Of a stretch of 64,000 nt of DNA, positions 1 through 11,578 are shown one piece after another. A program made the translations under genes and the position numbers. The stretch comes from Tetraselmis striata (taxonomy: Eukaryota; Chlorophyta; Chlorodendrophyceae; Chlorodendrales; Chlorodendraceae). Numbering within the stretch: the stretch's first letter is position 1; every line of letters starts with the position of its first letter. The notes under the pieces were generated by a model, which saw nothing but the letters and a program-made list of their open reading frames with translations, did no database searches and was not told the DNA's origin. The stretch is from contig VCJN01000319.1 in the NCBI GenBank assembly GCA_006384855.1, forward strand, positions 1 through 64,000, in the 5' to 3' direction.

Positions 1-201
1 TTATAAAACCTTCTGAGATTCCAGCGTTTCATCTCATATACCCTACGTTCAGGTACCCTAGACTTCTGAAGTCTTGAGAGTGCCGAAAAGGGACCCCAAA
101 CTTATGTGCATGGGTGTAGAATATGTACAAATGTACCTACACAAATGTATATACATATATACTCTCCCTATATATCTACAAATCAATGAAAATCTATATA
201 T

Positions 202-373
202 CTATACAAATCCAAGCTTTAGGGATGCGCTCTGAGCTACATCCAGCTCTTCCTCGCCATCCAGCAACAGTAGCATGGCGCCATCCACTTTCGATATCTG
301 AATGCACAGACGCGGCTGCAGCACGGAGTGTGCGAAGACCGTGCCCAGCTTGCGTCCAGCTCGACGTTCACGG
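202..373 (-). CDS. Possible 3'-terminal exon of an unrecognised gene
   Basis: On the minus strand an open frame runs from a pyrimidine-poor CAG acceptor (exon from 373 downward) to a TAG at 202-204. The predicted peptide contains KLGTVFAHSVLQPRLCIQ followed by KVDGAMLLLLDGEEELDVAQ. Codons are GC3-rich like the confident genes, and the peptide alternates hydrophobic and polar residues as a beta-rich fold would. No upstream exon could be joined with confidence; a short ATG frame near 600-690 minus is one candidate. I do not recognise the family. Confidence 0.22.
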
Positions 374-1939
374 CTGCCCGTGTTCAGCCAGGTGAGAAGA
401 GTGCTGACAATAATGGGATGTGGTGATGTTCCGAGCTGATCCGCGTTGGCGGCGCTGGTGAATCGGTCGCTAGGTGACGTAACAGTGTGCTTGCGAGGGT
501 CACATTATTCTCGGTCCACTGGCGTACATTTTTGGTATGTGACAGAGGGCGAGAGGGGGGGGCGGCTTGTTGATGATGCATGCATGTCGAGACCCTAGGC
601 AGTGATCTGCTGCTTGCTGCCTTGGACTGCCATCTCGCTGCCATTGTCCGCGCTGCTGATGCCTGCTTGCTGCCACTCCTGCCCATAGTACATGTTTTCT
701 TGTGCATCATCACATCCCAGCACATAAATCTGCAAATTGGATTGGTGCAGCCTTCACTCATGTAACACCGTATCATTTAACATGTAAAAATGTATTGAAC
801 CCAATTCTCTAGTCAGCTTGTTCTGAAGACGCAGCCCCAGTCTGCTGCGTAGCTGAACGCATGGTGTGTGTGTGTGGGGAGAGAAGGGGGGGGGGGATGT
901 GTGCGTGCGGGCTCGTCCTATTCTATATGCATGTCTTACATACACATGTTCACAAAAGTCTTGCCCCCTTGATAAGCATCAATTGTATATTGGCCCATTA
1001 TCAGCTCTCGCCTTCGTTTTCGGCCGCGCCCTTCCATGTGCCATACATGAACATGGCATAATGCGTGGGGGGCGCCCTAAGTGGTGTTTGTTGTGCTCTC
1101 GTTGTAAAAGCCATGCGTGTGCGTGTCGTTGTTCAGGGTTAAAAATGAATTTGATAACCCAATGTCACGAGGGCGCGAATTCCTATATAGCACGTGTATA
1201 TGCGTTTTATGTGTACGGTTGCACGCCAAGAGTGAGCTCTACCATCGCGGAACACATTCACAAAGGCGCGCTCTCCCCGTTGTCGGCATGCAAGCAAGTG
1301 ATCAGTTCCCGCAAAACGGCCAATACTGCAAGTACGGCCTGCTCCAAAACCATCCCATCCACAGCAGCTGTTGTCCGCATTCAATGCGCCCTTGGTAGAG
1401 CCGGGCTTCATCCCGTACTGCGCAGAGGTGCAGCTCCCGAGAGAGCGGGTGGGTCCATAAGTTCAGCTGCTAGGGCATCGTCCATGGTATGTGGTAGGGC
1501 TGGCCATCAACACGCTTCCATATTATGCTATTGAGCTACGCCCAGCGGGCCCCTACGCAGAGAAAACCCGCCCACGCGGAGCGAGTACATCGCTTTTTTT
1601 ATCGGGATGCGGGTCGCGCGGTAAGCCACTGTTCTAGGCTTTCTAGGAGAACCTGAAAATATTTGGATCGCCTCCCCCCTGGACCCCCTCGGTTATATTT
1701 CTACCGAGGGGGGCCGCTGGATCTGAACCTGAGCAGCGCAGAGTCAAGAGCAAAACAGGCAGGACTTCCCTCCGCCACCTATCACATCGCAAGCTGTTGA
1801 TGAATATTATGAGCTACATCATAAAAATGCGCCACTGTACCACTCGGATGTCGGCAGCGTCGGTACTGACGTGGCGATGTGGACAGATACGTACATGGTA
1901 AGACTAGGGGGGACTGCAAGTCGTCCACGTAGGTGCATA

Positions 1940-1960
1940 TGTACACACACACACACACAC

Positions 1961-2018
<58 letters not shown>

Positions 2019-2048
2019 GCGCACACACAGTCACACACACGCACACTT
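1940..2048. repeat. (CA)n/(GC)n microsatellite
   Basis: About 60 nt of nearly pure CA dinucleotides is followed by about 20 nt of alternating GC and then more CA. Such alternating purine-pyrimidine tracts can adopt Z-DNA. Poly-His/Thr and poly-Cys/Val open frames across it are artefacts of the repeat. Confidence 0.95.
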
Positions 2049-3426
2049 ATGGATAATAGCGGACGCATGTATGTATTTGTGGTACTTGCTGCATGCATGT
2101 CATAATCCTTCTTTTAATGCATGCATACCGAAATGCGTTTTCTAACGTCGAGCACCGCTTGTCATGGCACTACTCGATCTGCCCCGCCTGTGATATTCTG
2201 GTGTACTTGTGATTCTCATTAGCTACCATCGCTGGTGAGCATCGTCATATGTTCTACTACATGTAGTCACCTCGAGCGTGATTATCCCTCGTCGGACTCA
2301 AAACCGATCCGCGCCGACGGGAGGAGAAAATGACAATGTCCGTTTTATCAGGTACCTATAAAACTATTAGACAGGGGTTGATTACAGATGAATTCTGATT
2401 GCTCGGCTCATATCTCGAGATGTGTGTCTCGGTGTTGAAGCACTAGTGCAAGTAGGTATTAAAGCCCTGCTAGGTCAGGGTTTTGGACACAAACTGAACT
2501 GAGCACTCAATGAGACTTAGGTACCCACTAATTAGTACGGATGTCTTGGTAAAGTACTAGTCCATGAGCGGAATCTAGCTCGTGGAGCACAGCTGCCGAT
2601 TGAGGAGGGGCTGAGACAGCCCACCCGCCACTCACAATGGTCACTCGCCCATGATGGGCAATGACGCTCCACCAATCAGCCTCCAATAGCATCCTGATTT
2701 GGCATGTGGCGGCGTGACATGCTTTAGGTACTAGAATGGAGACCTCATTTGCTTGTGCGCAAGGCATCAGAGACGTCTCAGCATCTTAGGTGTGAGACAC
2801 ACTACATGCTAATGTATCAATGTTGTAATCATCGAAACCCGCCAACCTTGCGGCCTCCACTGTCACCGCATTGTGCATTTGTGCAACTCAGTTGACACTA
2901 TGGAAACAACACTCAGCGGCCGCCAGTCGATTTCGGTACCGAGTGAGCTCGGCACAGTCCGACTTGCCACATGACGAAAGTCGTAATCGCACAACCTGAT
3001 GGAGTCAGCCAACACTTCACCACCATCGCCACCCCTCGCCACCATGATGACAACCATGATGCGGCACAACGTTTCTATCCGCCGGCGGAGAAAGCCTTCC
3101 GGCGGAGAATGGGCCGCCTCAAAACCTTTGCCTACTGCAAGAGCCGCCCCTCCGCTACTATGTGACGTACGTCAGGTTGTCGTCAGCCGAGGATGAGGTC
3201 AAGGACAATGTCAAAGGCGTTAAACGGACCGTTGACTCATGCACGCCTCTGTGCTCTCAACAACACCGATCGCGAGGCAGTGTGAGATCTAAACATATAC
3301 ACGTGCATGGAGGACGCTGAAGACTCGGCGGACGAGGGATACGGAGCACGTTTCGCGTGCCAGTGGGGTAAGAAGCAGCTGCTGGCAGCTAGATTTCGCT
3401 TAGCTGCCGGCAAAAGATTCCAGCTC

Positions 3427-3725
3427 TGTTGATGGTAGATTAGCAATGCAGCTACCGTAGTACCATTGATTAGATCGCTCGGATATACTAGCTGTTCCGG
3501 ATATGCGCTCATCGCGCATATGAGCCTCATTAGCGCGCTGCGCGCGCCTGATCTCTGAGCTTGGAGGTCAGAGCACGCAGTAGGGAGCTCGGAGCCGGGG
3601 ACACGCATATCGCGGAGCGCCTTAGTGCTTGTAGTCACTTCTTTATTTCCAGCAACTCATCGCCTCACCCTTCGCGTCTGCACTCACGCACTCGCAAGAG
3701 CCGACGTCAAATTCCGCGCTCTACA
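3427..3725 (+). repeat. 5' LTR
   Basis: Left member of the LTR pair, 299 bp, TG...CA. It matches 4896-5203 apart from scattered substitutions and lacks a 9-nt segment (TTATAAGCT) before its terminal CTACA. Confidence 0.7.
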
Positions 3726-4358
3726 TGTTATGGTTGCCCTCACGTCACAGCGAGGGTGAAGCAGTCCTCTATCACTTAGGACACGCTGAGAAGTCCGCGT
3801 TTTTTTTTCTGCGCGTAGCGCGAGCCCGCTATTGAACAAGGCTCGGCAAATCACTCGGCTTTGAGGCGACTAATTCGCTGCAAGCCCCCCCCCCACCCAC
3901 CCATCCCGACTCGACCACTCGAGTCACATCCACGAATCCTCCCGAAGCGTCTTGTCAGCGTTCTCCCCCTGGACGAGCTGCACGAGTCAGCACCACACAG
4001 GTACCGGAGCGGGGCACAAGTACAGGAGCATTACGGAGCGTTGCGAGCGTTGCACGATACAGGTACCGGAGCGTTACGGAGCGTTGCGAGCGGCGCGAGC
4101 TGTGACGGTGCATCTCACACGTGCACGACAGCCGGATACCCTCTGGGGCAGCTGGGACAGCCCAAGCGTCCCGGCAGTGCCCCACACTTGGGTGGAGGAC
4201 TCGGAAAAGCGAGAGCTTAGGGCCATCTCTTAGGCTTCAGAGCCGGGAGGTGGTGGGTCTCTCTACCCAACCTTTCTCAACCCGCCGTAGCAGGCAATGC
4301 CGCGACGAGTGGTTTTCTCCACTTCTTGTACAATTTCGTCATCACCGGCCCACCCACG

Positions 4359-4748
4359 ATGTCCGAGGACGACCGGACCGGCTCGCCAGAGGCGAACGCC
4401 CAGTCCGACATCTGGCGAGGCGATGACTCACATAGCGCGCATCTCCTGACCCAGCCCCTATCGCAGCTGGCAGAGATGCAGGGACAGGTGTCCCACCAAT
4501 ACGACGAGCTCTACTCATGCCAGATGGAGCTCAACACTAGGCTGGAAGCCCACGAGAAGCGGAGCGCATCTGAAAAGATGGTTGGTGAGACAGCAGCTCC
4601 CGCCTCTCGCGCGGCGACCGAGAGGGCGGCGTTCGGGGACGGCCGTCAGGTCGGACAGCCGCCCTGGCCTCGCGGCAAAACTAGCGGAGGCAACAAGCCA
4701 CCAGACAATTTAGCCATGCTTAGCCGATCCGAGCTAGACAACGGCTGA
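4359..4748 (+). CDS. Gag-like ORF of the small LTR element
   Basis: An ATG frame of 129 codons lies between the two LTRs and begins MSEDDRTGSPEANAQSDIWR. It is hydrophilic, with a probable coiled-coil in the middle (QLAEMQGQVSHQYDELYSCQ) and a basic, Gly/Pro-rich end. That composition and position suit a capsid-type protein of a retroelement, but there is no CCHC zinc knuckle. No family was recognised, so the assignment rests on context. Confidence 0.45.
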   Translation: MSEDDRTGSPEANAQSDIWRGDDSHSAHLLTQPLSQLAEMQGQVSHQYDELYSCQMELNTRLEAHEKRSASEKMVGETAAPASRAATERAAFGDGRQVGQPPWPRGKTSGGNKPPDNLAMLSRSELDNG

Positions 4749-4895
4749 CAAAACCGGTGCATGCCCCGCGGCGACACTAGCCAAGCAGGCCAGGACTGCC
4801 ACGGGCAGGATCAAGAATTGAGACAACGTATGCCGTCTTGAACATGCTTGCCTTGCAGTTTGTTACATGCCTCCTATCGCAGCATTCGGGGGAAG

Positions 4896-5203
4896 TGTTG
4901 ATGGTAGATTAGCAATGCAGCTACCGTAGTACCATTGATTAGATCGCTCGGATATACTAGCTGTTCCGGATATGCGCTCATCGCGCATATGAGCCTCATT
5001 AGCGCGCTGCGCGCGCCTGATCTCTGAGCTCGGAGGTCAGAGCACGCAGTAGGGAGCTCGGAGCCGGGGACACGCATATCGTGGAGCGCCTTAGTGCTTG
5101 TAATCACTTCTTTATTTCCAGCAACTCATCGCCTCACCCTTCGCGTCTGCACTCACGCACTCACAAGAGCCGACGTCAAATTCCGCGCTTTATAAGCTCT
5201 ACA
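4896..5203 (+). repeat. 3' LTR
   Basis: Right member of the LTR pair, 308 bp, preceded by the GGGGGAAG purine tract. It retains the 9 nt that the left copy lacks. Confidence 0.7.
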
Positions 5204-5647
5204 CCCGCCCGACCGCGGTCTCGCGTGTGTCATCGGCTTGGGCGCCCAAACATGGCAGCGCCGTGATAGCTTTCACTGACGGCGTAACAATACCGGGGGC
5301 GGCACGGGCAGGAAGTGGGCTGAACGCGCTATCTTAGGTACCACTCTTCCCGTTACGTCTTTGCAGACCAACTAGTACATCGTCTTGTTTTGCGATACAT
5401 TCATCTAAGTCGACAACCCCCCCCCTCCCCCCCCCAAACGAGCAGCACTACTGAAACAACCGTTCGACAAAGCCATCACGTCGTTTTACCCCATCGATGG
5501 TGTTTCCGGCTTGCCCATGTTGCACAGCCAGATCCATGAGTACACTATAAGGACCATATATATAATCAAGCGGTTCAAGGAGCTGCCTCGCGGTGGCTTG
5601 TTGCGCCGGCTGTCCGTACGACCGTACCCCCGGCCAGCCCACCGACG

Positions 5648-6052
5648 CCACCCTGCGCAAGCATATTCAGAAGGCGGCTCGCAGCCGCGCAGGAGGAGCT
5701 AGCCGCACTCGAAGAAGTGGGCGAAGAACAAGGTTTAGGTCATCAAGCTATGAAACTCGTCGTGGTGGGGCAAGTCGTTTCAAAACGGGGCGTCCGATCA
5801 GCACCATGCACCCCCTACTTGACGGAGGCCCATGAGGCTGCCGCTTTGATCAACAGTGCTCTCTCCTCGGCGGAGAAAGGCGATGCCAACCCTACTAGAA
5901 ACCCCGCCGTGGAACGGCGAGTCCGAGATTTCAATGCAGTTGGTGCTGGGTGCTTGCACGCGTGCTGCCTTATGCATGGCAGTGGTGACGACATCACAAC
6001 AATTGGATTATTTCTCTATTGTAAATATGACTTAGGTCCGACATTGACATGA
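5648..6052 (+). pseudogene. Transposon-like ORF fragment
   Basis: An open frame without a start codon, about 135 codons, has good coding character (AAAQEELAALEEVGEEQ, then MKLVVVGQVVSKRG, then EAAALINSALSSAEKGDANP) and ends at a TGA at 6050-6052. The Ala/Glu-rich helical stretch resembles gag-type proteins. It lies about 450 bp beyond the 3' LTR and has no intron signals that complete it, so I read it as the remnant of another retroelement. Function unknown. Confidence 0.25.
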
Positions 6053-6503
6053 ACGGCAACGCATTGCGTGAGCAATCTACAGGCTCCGGCCCCCCTCCCC
6101 CGTTCAGTCGTCCAGCTCCCGTCCCCCGTGCTGCTCCGAGTCGCCTGTCAAATTTGTCAATATATAGAATCACGCGTCATGCTTAAATGCGCTAAACTAC
6201 AGTTCTATTGGGTTGGCAACATCCAGCCTGGCCTTGTGCTCTTATAAACCCTCAAACTAGCCGCTGCCCACTACGTGAAATTCATTTCCGATGTCTTTAT
6301 CACGTTGTCGGTATGTGGCGAACAGTACTGCAGCCCGCCCGTTACGTTGAACCCCCGCGACTACTCGCGAGTAGCCCCGCGGAGTAATCGCGCTAACCCC
6401 GATTAATTATGGTATTGTACAAAATCATGAAGTAGTATACTCGTACCACTCTTGTCGTACCTAGCTTAATCATCACTCACGACTACTCGTTGTGTTTTTT
6501 TAA

Positions 6504-6812
6504 TTACATAAGGGCTTCCACAAAAGCGCACTACAAACAGAACTAACATCAACTATGAAAGGTTGCCAGCAAAAGAGGGACATAAGCCCGAAACCAAGGT
6601 CGAGCAGGAGGACAGGGAGCCAAGAACCAAGAAGGAGCCAAGGGAACCACGAAGTCCCTTAGCTGCCAGGAACCAAAGGGACCCCCGCGCCGGGGTAGGC
6701 TATCAGCCGCGGCCAGGACGCTTGCAGCCAATGACCCGGGTCATAGCAACACATGCCGACGAGCGACGCGACGCAGGCGCAGGAGTACCATCACGTGCCG
6801 CACGCGCGGACG
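6504..6812 (+). repeat. Dispersed repeat, copy 1
   Basis: Starts TTACATAAGGGCTT and continues through TGAAAGGTTGCCAGCAAAAG. It is clearly similar to 45413-45632 and 53300-53690 and, in reverse orientation, to about 54510-54654. It contains a translatable Lys/Arg/Pro-rich stretch, which probably reflects sequence composition. No inverted partner is visible nearby, so this is a single end or a truncated copy. Confidence 0.75.
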
Positions 6813-9450
6813 CGACCCCGCCAAGAACGACTACTCGTGCACTTACTACTCGTCACGCTATTCTCTAGTACTCAGTTCAAAACATCGCTGCCGTACACAT
6901 GCCTCCAGCCTGGAATAAAGTATTGCGGCGCTTACCGGTTAAGCTGTGTCAAGCGTGCGTGCTACATACGACATGCGCTTACGACTCACGCTTACTATTT
7001 GGTAAGCGCGGTTGCGCTCGTTTCGACGAGTGCCGGACCGGACCAACCCCCACCCTGCAAACTTCATTTAGACCTCCATCCTCGGTGCGGCGCTTCTTAT
7101 AGCCACAACCGAGAGCGGCTGAACCATCCGCACACATGCAGATGACGACTAAACAACCCGTCTCCCGTACCATTTCATCACTGAGTCCGTTGGTGGTTAT
7201 ATTACGCTATGGGTTAAAAATGGTTCTCAAAAGACCATCATTCGCAAGTGTACGCTAAGCGCGAGTAGACATGCGCTACGAGCGCGATGACCGCGCGGGG
7301 CGGCATGCTACCTTAGCATTGCCCCGCAAACCCGTACCGGTGCCCTAACTAACTCGTCCAACAGTTATCGTTCAACCACCGGCAGCTTAACTACTTCATC
7401 CGATTATTTATTTTGTCGGCGGGGTGGCCCGGCCTCCTATGCCCTGCCGGTCAAACGTCATGCGAGCCAAAAACCGCCGGTCGGGGCCGGATGCCGTTCC
7501 AAGCGCACATGCTCGCATCGGACGAGCGGGGGCGTGGGGAGGAGGTGCTAGGCTGGTACCTTGCATGGGATCAACATATGGAACGCCAAGGGCGGCTGAT
7601 ATGGGCGCCGTAGGAACGGGGCGGTCAATGAACGGCTTGTCAACTGCTCGTAGTTGTGAGTCATATTACCCGGGTATCTTGGCTTGCATATTATATCTGT
7701 CTCAAGCCCGCCCGGCGCGCCGCCCCCCGGCAGGGAGGAGAAATCCAAACAACAAACTGGACTAGACACGGTAGCACTACATACGAGGAATTGAATTAGA
7801 ACAATTTGGCTGGCGGACATGGAAGATATTCCCTGTTCAGAAGTAAACCCAACCAACGTTGCTCGACGTACCATCCTCGTACGCGAGGCAGCCCCGTTTT
7901 TGCAGTGGTGTGACGAGTATTATTGACAAGGATGGCACGGATGGCAAAGATGGTATAATGAATAAGGAATACAAACCAACCAACTAACACACGTGCACCC
8001 GGGTGCATTATTTCTGCACCTGAGTGCAACACTCACTAAACTAAAGCTCCAGCAACCCCAAAACTCGAAGTACGTAAAACCACGGTACAGAGTACGCCTA
8101 GAGGACGACACCCAAGGGCAGCAGATTTTTAGTTTTGCCGGCAGTTGCGGCCCGTTGTGGCACAATGCGCCCGCCGCCATCGAAACAATTCGACGCTCCC
8201 ACCGGACCCAATAACGCGCCACCGCGCCCAGTATCCCGCTGTCCGTGGCGGGAACGCGCGTCACGGCCAAGGCAACGATCTTGTCGGCCGAAGCTCGCCG
8301 AGCATGGATCCGTAGGCACCCTGGGGAGGCCCTAGAGGGGGCGGTGCTGACTGGCGTGGTCACTGGGTACGCCGGCGCCTTGCCTCGAGTGTCTTTTGCG
8401 GCCGCGCACCCGGATCTGCCCACGCCCGTCATCCTACTGAAGAGTACCACCCTCACCCCCACTGAGCCCGTCATGCGCCCCAGCCGAGCTCATGCTGATG
8501 ACTTTGGTGTCTGTGTTGCGGACGACGAAAACCAGCGGTTGCGGGATCTCGCATGGCGAGGATGGCGAAGCAACCGACGGTGGAGGAGCTGGCGCCAGCC
8601 TTAGCAGCAGCTAGCCAAGGCAGCCTCGCAATGCCAAGTCCAACAGAGGTAGGAAGCCACGGACTGCCAACCAGCTAGTGACTAGCTAGGAGGCGCAGCA
8701 CACGGCAGTATACAGTTGGCATTTTGATGTGTCCATCATGCTGTGCTGCACGTACAATGAATAGCATGGTAGGCTGCCTCATACAGTCGGCGGGCGGGTC
8801 TGGGTTGACAATGTAAACACCATTGTCATTTATTAGTTTATTACATTCATCTATGTGGCATATTCATCTATGAGCCATGGTCTTCTATGCATCCTCCTGC
8901 ACCTATATTAACGGCATGTCCGCTGCCCAGTCTTGTCGACAATACTGCACAAAGTACTGTCAAAGTTCCCCGTTTTTCACCTGAAGGTGGGGGTGCCCAA
9001 TACCCATAGAAGTTCATCTATAACATGTTTTTAGTTGCCCTGGCTGTTCCTGCATGCGTACAGAGCATGAACATGATGTTTCCTTGTTATTTGTTTGATG
9101 GCAGTATTTTAGCAGTACTGCAGAGGAAGTAAGTAATTCCGAAGCGGGGGGGGGGGGGGGGGGGGGGGGGCAAAAAAGGGGCGCGGGGGGCACCAAAGAC
9201 AATGGATAAAATCTTCCGGGCCTAAGATCCTCTCATAGCAGTTTTCTCGGTCGTTTTTCCCCGACATTCGGCCGCTATAAGTTTTTCAGGGTCGGCAGAT
9301 CACAACCCGGAAACCCTGTTGGGGTATGATAGCCCTACCAAACCCAGAGGGCCAAGTAAGCATCAAGATACTACTCAAAGAGCGGCAAAGTGCAGTAGTA
9401 GCGCGGTAGATATATAGGGGTAGTTGTGGTGGGTCGACCACTCGTACCTC
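6813..9450. other. Degenerate transposon-like region
   Basis: Two plus-strand frames show coding character but lack ATG starts: 7413-7613 (EEVLGWYLAWDQHMERQG near its end) and 8245-8604 (ARRAWIRRHPGEALEGAVLT). Both are bounded by in-frame stops and neither matches a family I recognise; decayed transposon ORFs are the likeliest reading. A G homopolymer lies at about 9147-9170. Confidence 0.3.
7994..8007. repeat. 14-bp palindrome
   Basis: TGCACCCGGGTGCA is perfectly self-complementary and recurs as the core of the larger palindrome at 9451-9474. Confidence 0.8.
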
Positions 9451-9474
9451 TTTACTGCACCCGGGTGCAGTAAA
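9451..9474. repeat. 24-bp perfect palindrome
   Basis: The 14-bp core shared with 7994-8007 is extended by TTTAC on the left and GTAAA on the right, giving a perfect 24-bp palindrome that could form a cruciform or bind a dimeric protein. Confidence 0.8.
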
Positions 9475-10058
9475 TCGCGTTAGCCCGACAGTTAAGGGTG
9501 GTATCGATGGGGATATGGCTAGGCGGTATCGTCACGTGACGCGGCGCAGCAAATATACAGGTACTTTCGGCGGCAGCTGGAAGTGGTGACCTTATTTCAG
9601 TCGTTCCCGCCTGAGGCTGGCTGGCTGGCTGGCCCCGCTGCAGCATGCGGGCCCGTGGGTTTTGCTTAGATGTAGCGCGGAGCTTGACGAGGTAAACCGT
9701 GTCTTGATGTCGCACCGGTAGGCCCGCGTAGGCCCTTCTACCGCAGAGGTGGCAGAGGTGGCTTCCTCAGCTGGCGCCAGACAGTTATCGGCGCCCTCGT
9801 TTCATTCGTCGCCTTTGTCGAACCGTTGCGCGTGCATCGCCAACTGCCATCGGCCCGCGACGGCTGGCGCACTCGCTGGCCATGTCGACGCACACTGGCG
9901 TGAGGCGCATGACCAGCCGTCGCACTTTCTGCAGGATGTTCAGGTGCGAAACAACTGGGTTCCTTTTTGGGCGGTGCGTACTCTTGGCGGGTGCCAGGTG
10001 GCGCGGCATGTCGTCAGTCGTCAGGCTGCCAGTTCACTTCGTCTCTATTTCACACTGT

Positions 10059-10122
10059 CCGTAGCAGTGTGGATAACGCCCTAGCAAGCCCCGTAGCAGT
10101 GTGGATAACGCCCCACCAAGCC
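10059..10122. repeat. Tandem duplication, 2 x 32 bp
   Basis: Units at 10059-10090 and 10091-10122 share CCGTAGCAGTGTGGATAACG and differ at only a few positions near their 3' ends. Confidence 0.85.
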
Positions 10123-11578
10123 GAATTCTCAGCCTCCCAAAAGCACTGAACCGAGCTCGTGACTTCCCTGTAGCCTCGGTCGCTGCTTTCACCCACAGTC
10201 TCTGCCCCTTCACTTCATCCCGTCGGTTGACTATGCTGCTCGTGGCGGTATTAATATGTGTATATATCCCGCGTGCTGGGTACCCTGTGATGTACATTAC
10301 AGTACCTGTAGATACTAATTAAGGCGCGGCGCGTGCTGGTCGTGATACACAGTACAGCCGCTGTTTGTGTAGAAAGTGCATTGATAGTCGCTATTTGAAA
10401 TGTAACCGCCCGCCCACATATGATATATATGATACTTTTCGAAACAAGTTAATACCCGTACGGGTACAATAGAAATGCCTTTCAGCGCGCGAGCAATAAT
10501 TAGTCTCTACGGGTACCTGTAGTAAATAGTATTTGCACAGCCTGCAGTGCTACAAGTACCCGTACCAGGTACTGTACCTGTACATGTGCTTCTACACTAC
10601 GCGGCGGACCTGCTTCAGATATACACGTATATCTGTGATATACATGGAGGGATACACACGTATACATGTGGTGTGGATATGGTGTATATATATGGTCGTA
10701 CATGCTTATTTATATACGACTCGTCCCGATCGACTTATTTTATGATTTAAGCGCCCAGCCTATGTTTATTTTACAGACGCGCAGCAGGTACAGTATGCTG
10801 TCTCGTATGTATCGCTAACCGGCCAGGCTTAGAGCGACCGGGCTAATTAATGCCCTTAACTACAGTGCCCCGGCGGTTCCGACGATGCCTATCTATCATG
10901 TAGTCCGCCAGCCCATGTAGAAGTCGATATGAATGTCTATTACTAATATAGCGACTAATACAAGGATTACACACATATTTATGTTGGATAGAGTACATCT
11001 ATCTAGCTACACCGGCGGGGGTAGCGACTGTAAATATAAATCCATAATCTTACCGCGATGGTCGCTACATATACCTGGTACTGGTACCGCCGGCCCGGCG
11101 GCGGCCGGCCGGCTCCGCGCGCGGTCGCGTTATTTATTGGCGACGGCGCATTTATATATTACCAGCACGCGACCGCTACCAGCAGTAGCAACCACCGCCT
11201 ACCCCGTGTAACCAAACCCATCACAACTACCGCCTGACGAACTGGCGGTACGATACCTGCGCTGCCGGCGGCCGTCAACTCGCGTACCCTCACGCCGTCA
11301 TGGTCCAGCTTCGGCCGCGCTCGCGGCGAGCAGCACTCTAGCCGCGCTCTGCTCCCTGTGAAGCTGCTCCGCCTGCGCGTGCTCCGCCGCCAAGCGGTAT
11401 ACCGGCTCCCCCTTGCCCGGGATCTTCCGGCCGGGGGTCAGGGCGCCGGGAGATCCGCGCGACCGCCGCCCCCTCGGCTCCTCCGATGGCGAGGTACTGA
11501 CCGGCCGTATGCTCCCCGCCCTCTTGCTTGCCCGCGGCCGGTGGTGGGCGTTCGGTCCTAGGCAGCCTACGCGGCTGA
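10123..11578. other. Intergenic region upstream of the TMEM131-like gene
   Basis: AT-rich and microsatellite-like up to about 11.0 kb, then increasingly GC-rich. No supported coding exon. The first exon or promoter of the downstream gene may lie in the GC-rich 11.28-11.58 kb part. Confidence 0.4.

Larger units (their letters stand above)
1..3426. other. Mostly non-coding, repeat-bearing region
   Basis: No complete gene is supported here apart from one weak terminal exon near 202-373 and a CA/GC microsatellite near 1.94-2.05 kb. Open frames are short, start with non-ATG codons or run through simple repeats, and none shows a recognisable domain. Confidence 0.5.
3427..5203 (+). mobile_element. 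Small LTR retroelement (non-autonomous, TRIM-like)
   Basis: Two near-identical direct repeats of about 300 bp, 3427-3725 and 4896-5203, both begin TGTTGATGG and end GCTCTACA, so they carry the TG...CA ends of LTRs. They differ by a few substitutions and a 9-nt deletion near the 3' end of the left copy. A purine tract (GGGGGAAG) lies directly before the right copy, as a polypurine tract should. The internal part, about 1.17 kb, holds a short gag-like frame and no reverse transcriptase, integrase or protease motif. I see no matching target-site duplication (AGCTC left, CCCGC right), so the ends may have recombined. Confidence 0.7.

Noticed and set aside
1782-2145. Poly-Cys/Val and poly-His/Thr frames near 2 kb
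   Set aside because: They are products of the CA/GC microsatellite, not coding sequence.
6549-6868. Coding potential of the Lys/Arg/Pro-rich frame in the dispersed repeat
   Set aside because: The frame is not kept open between copies at 6.5, 45.4 and 53.3 kb, so its similarity reflects the DNA repeat.
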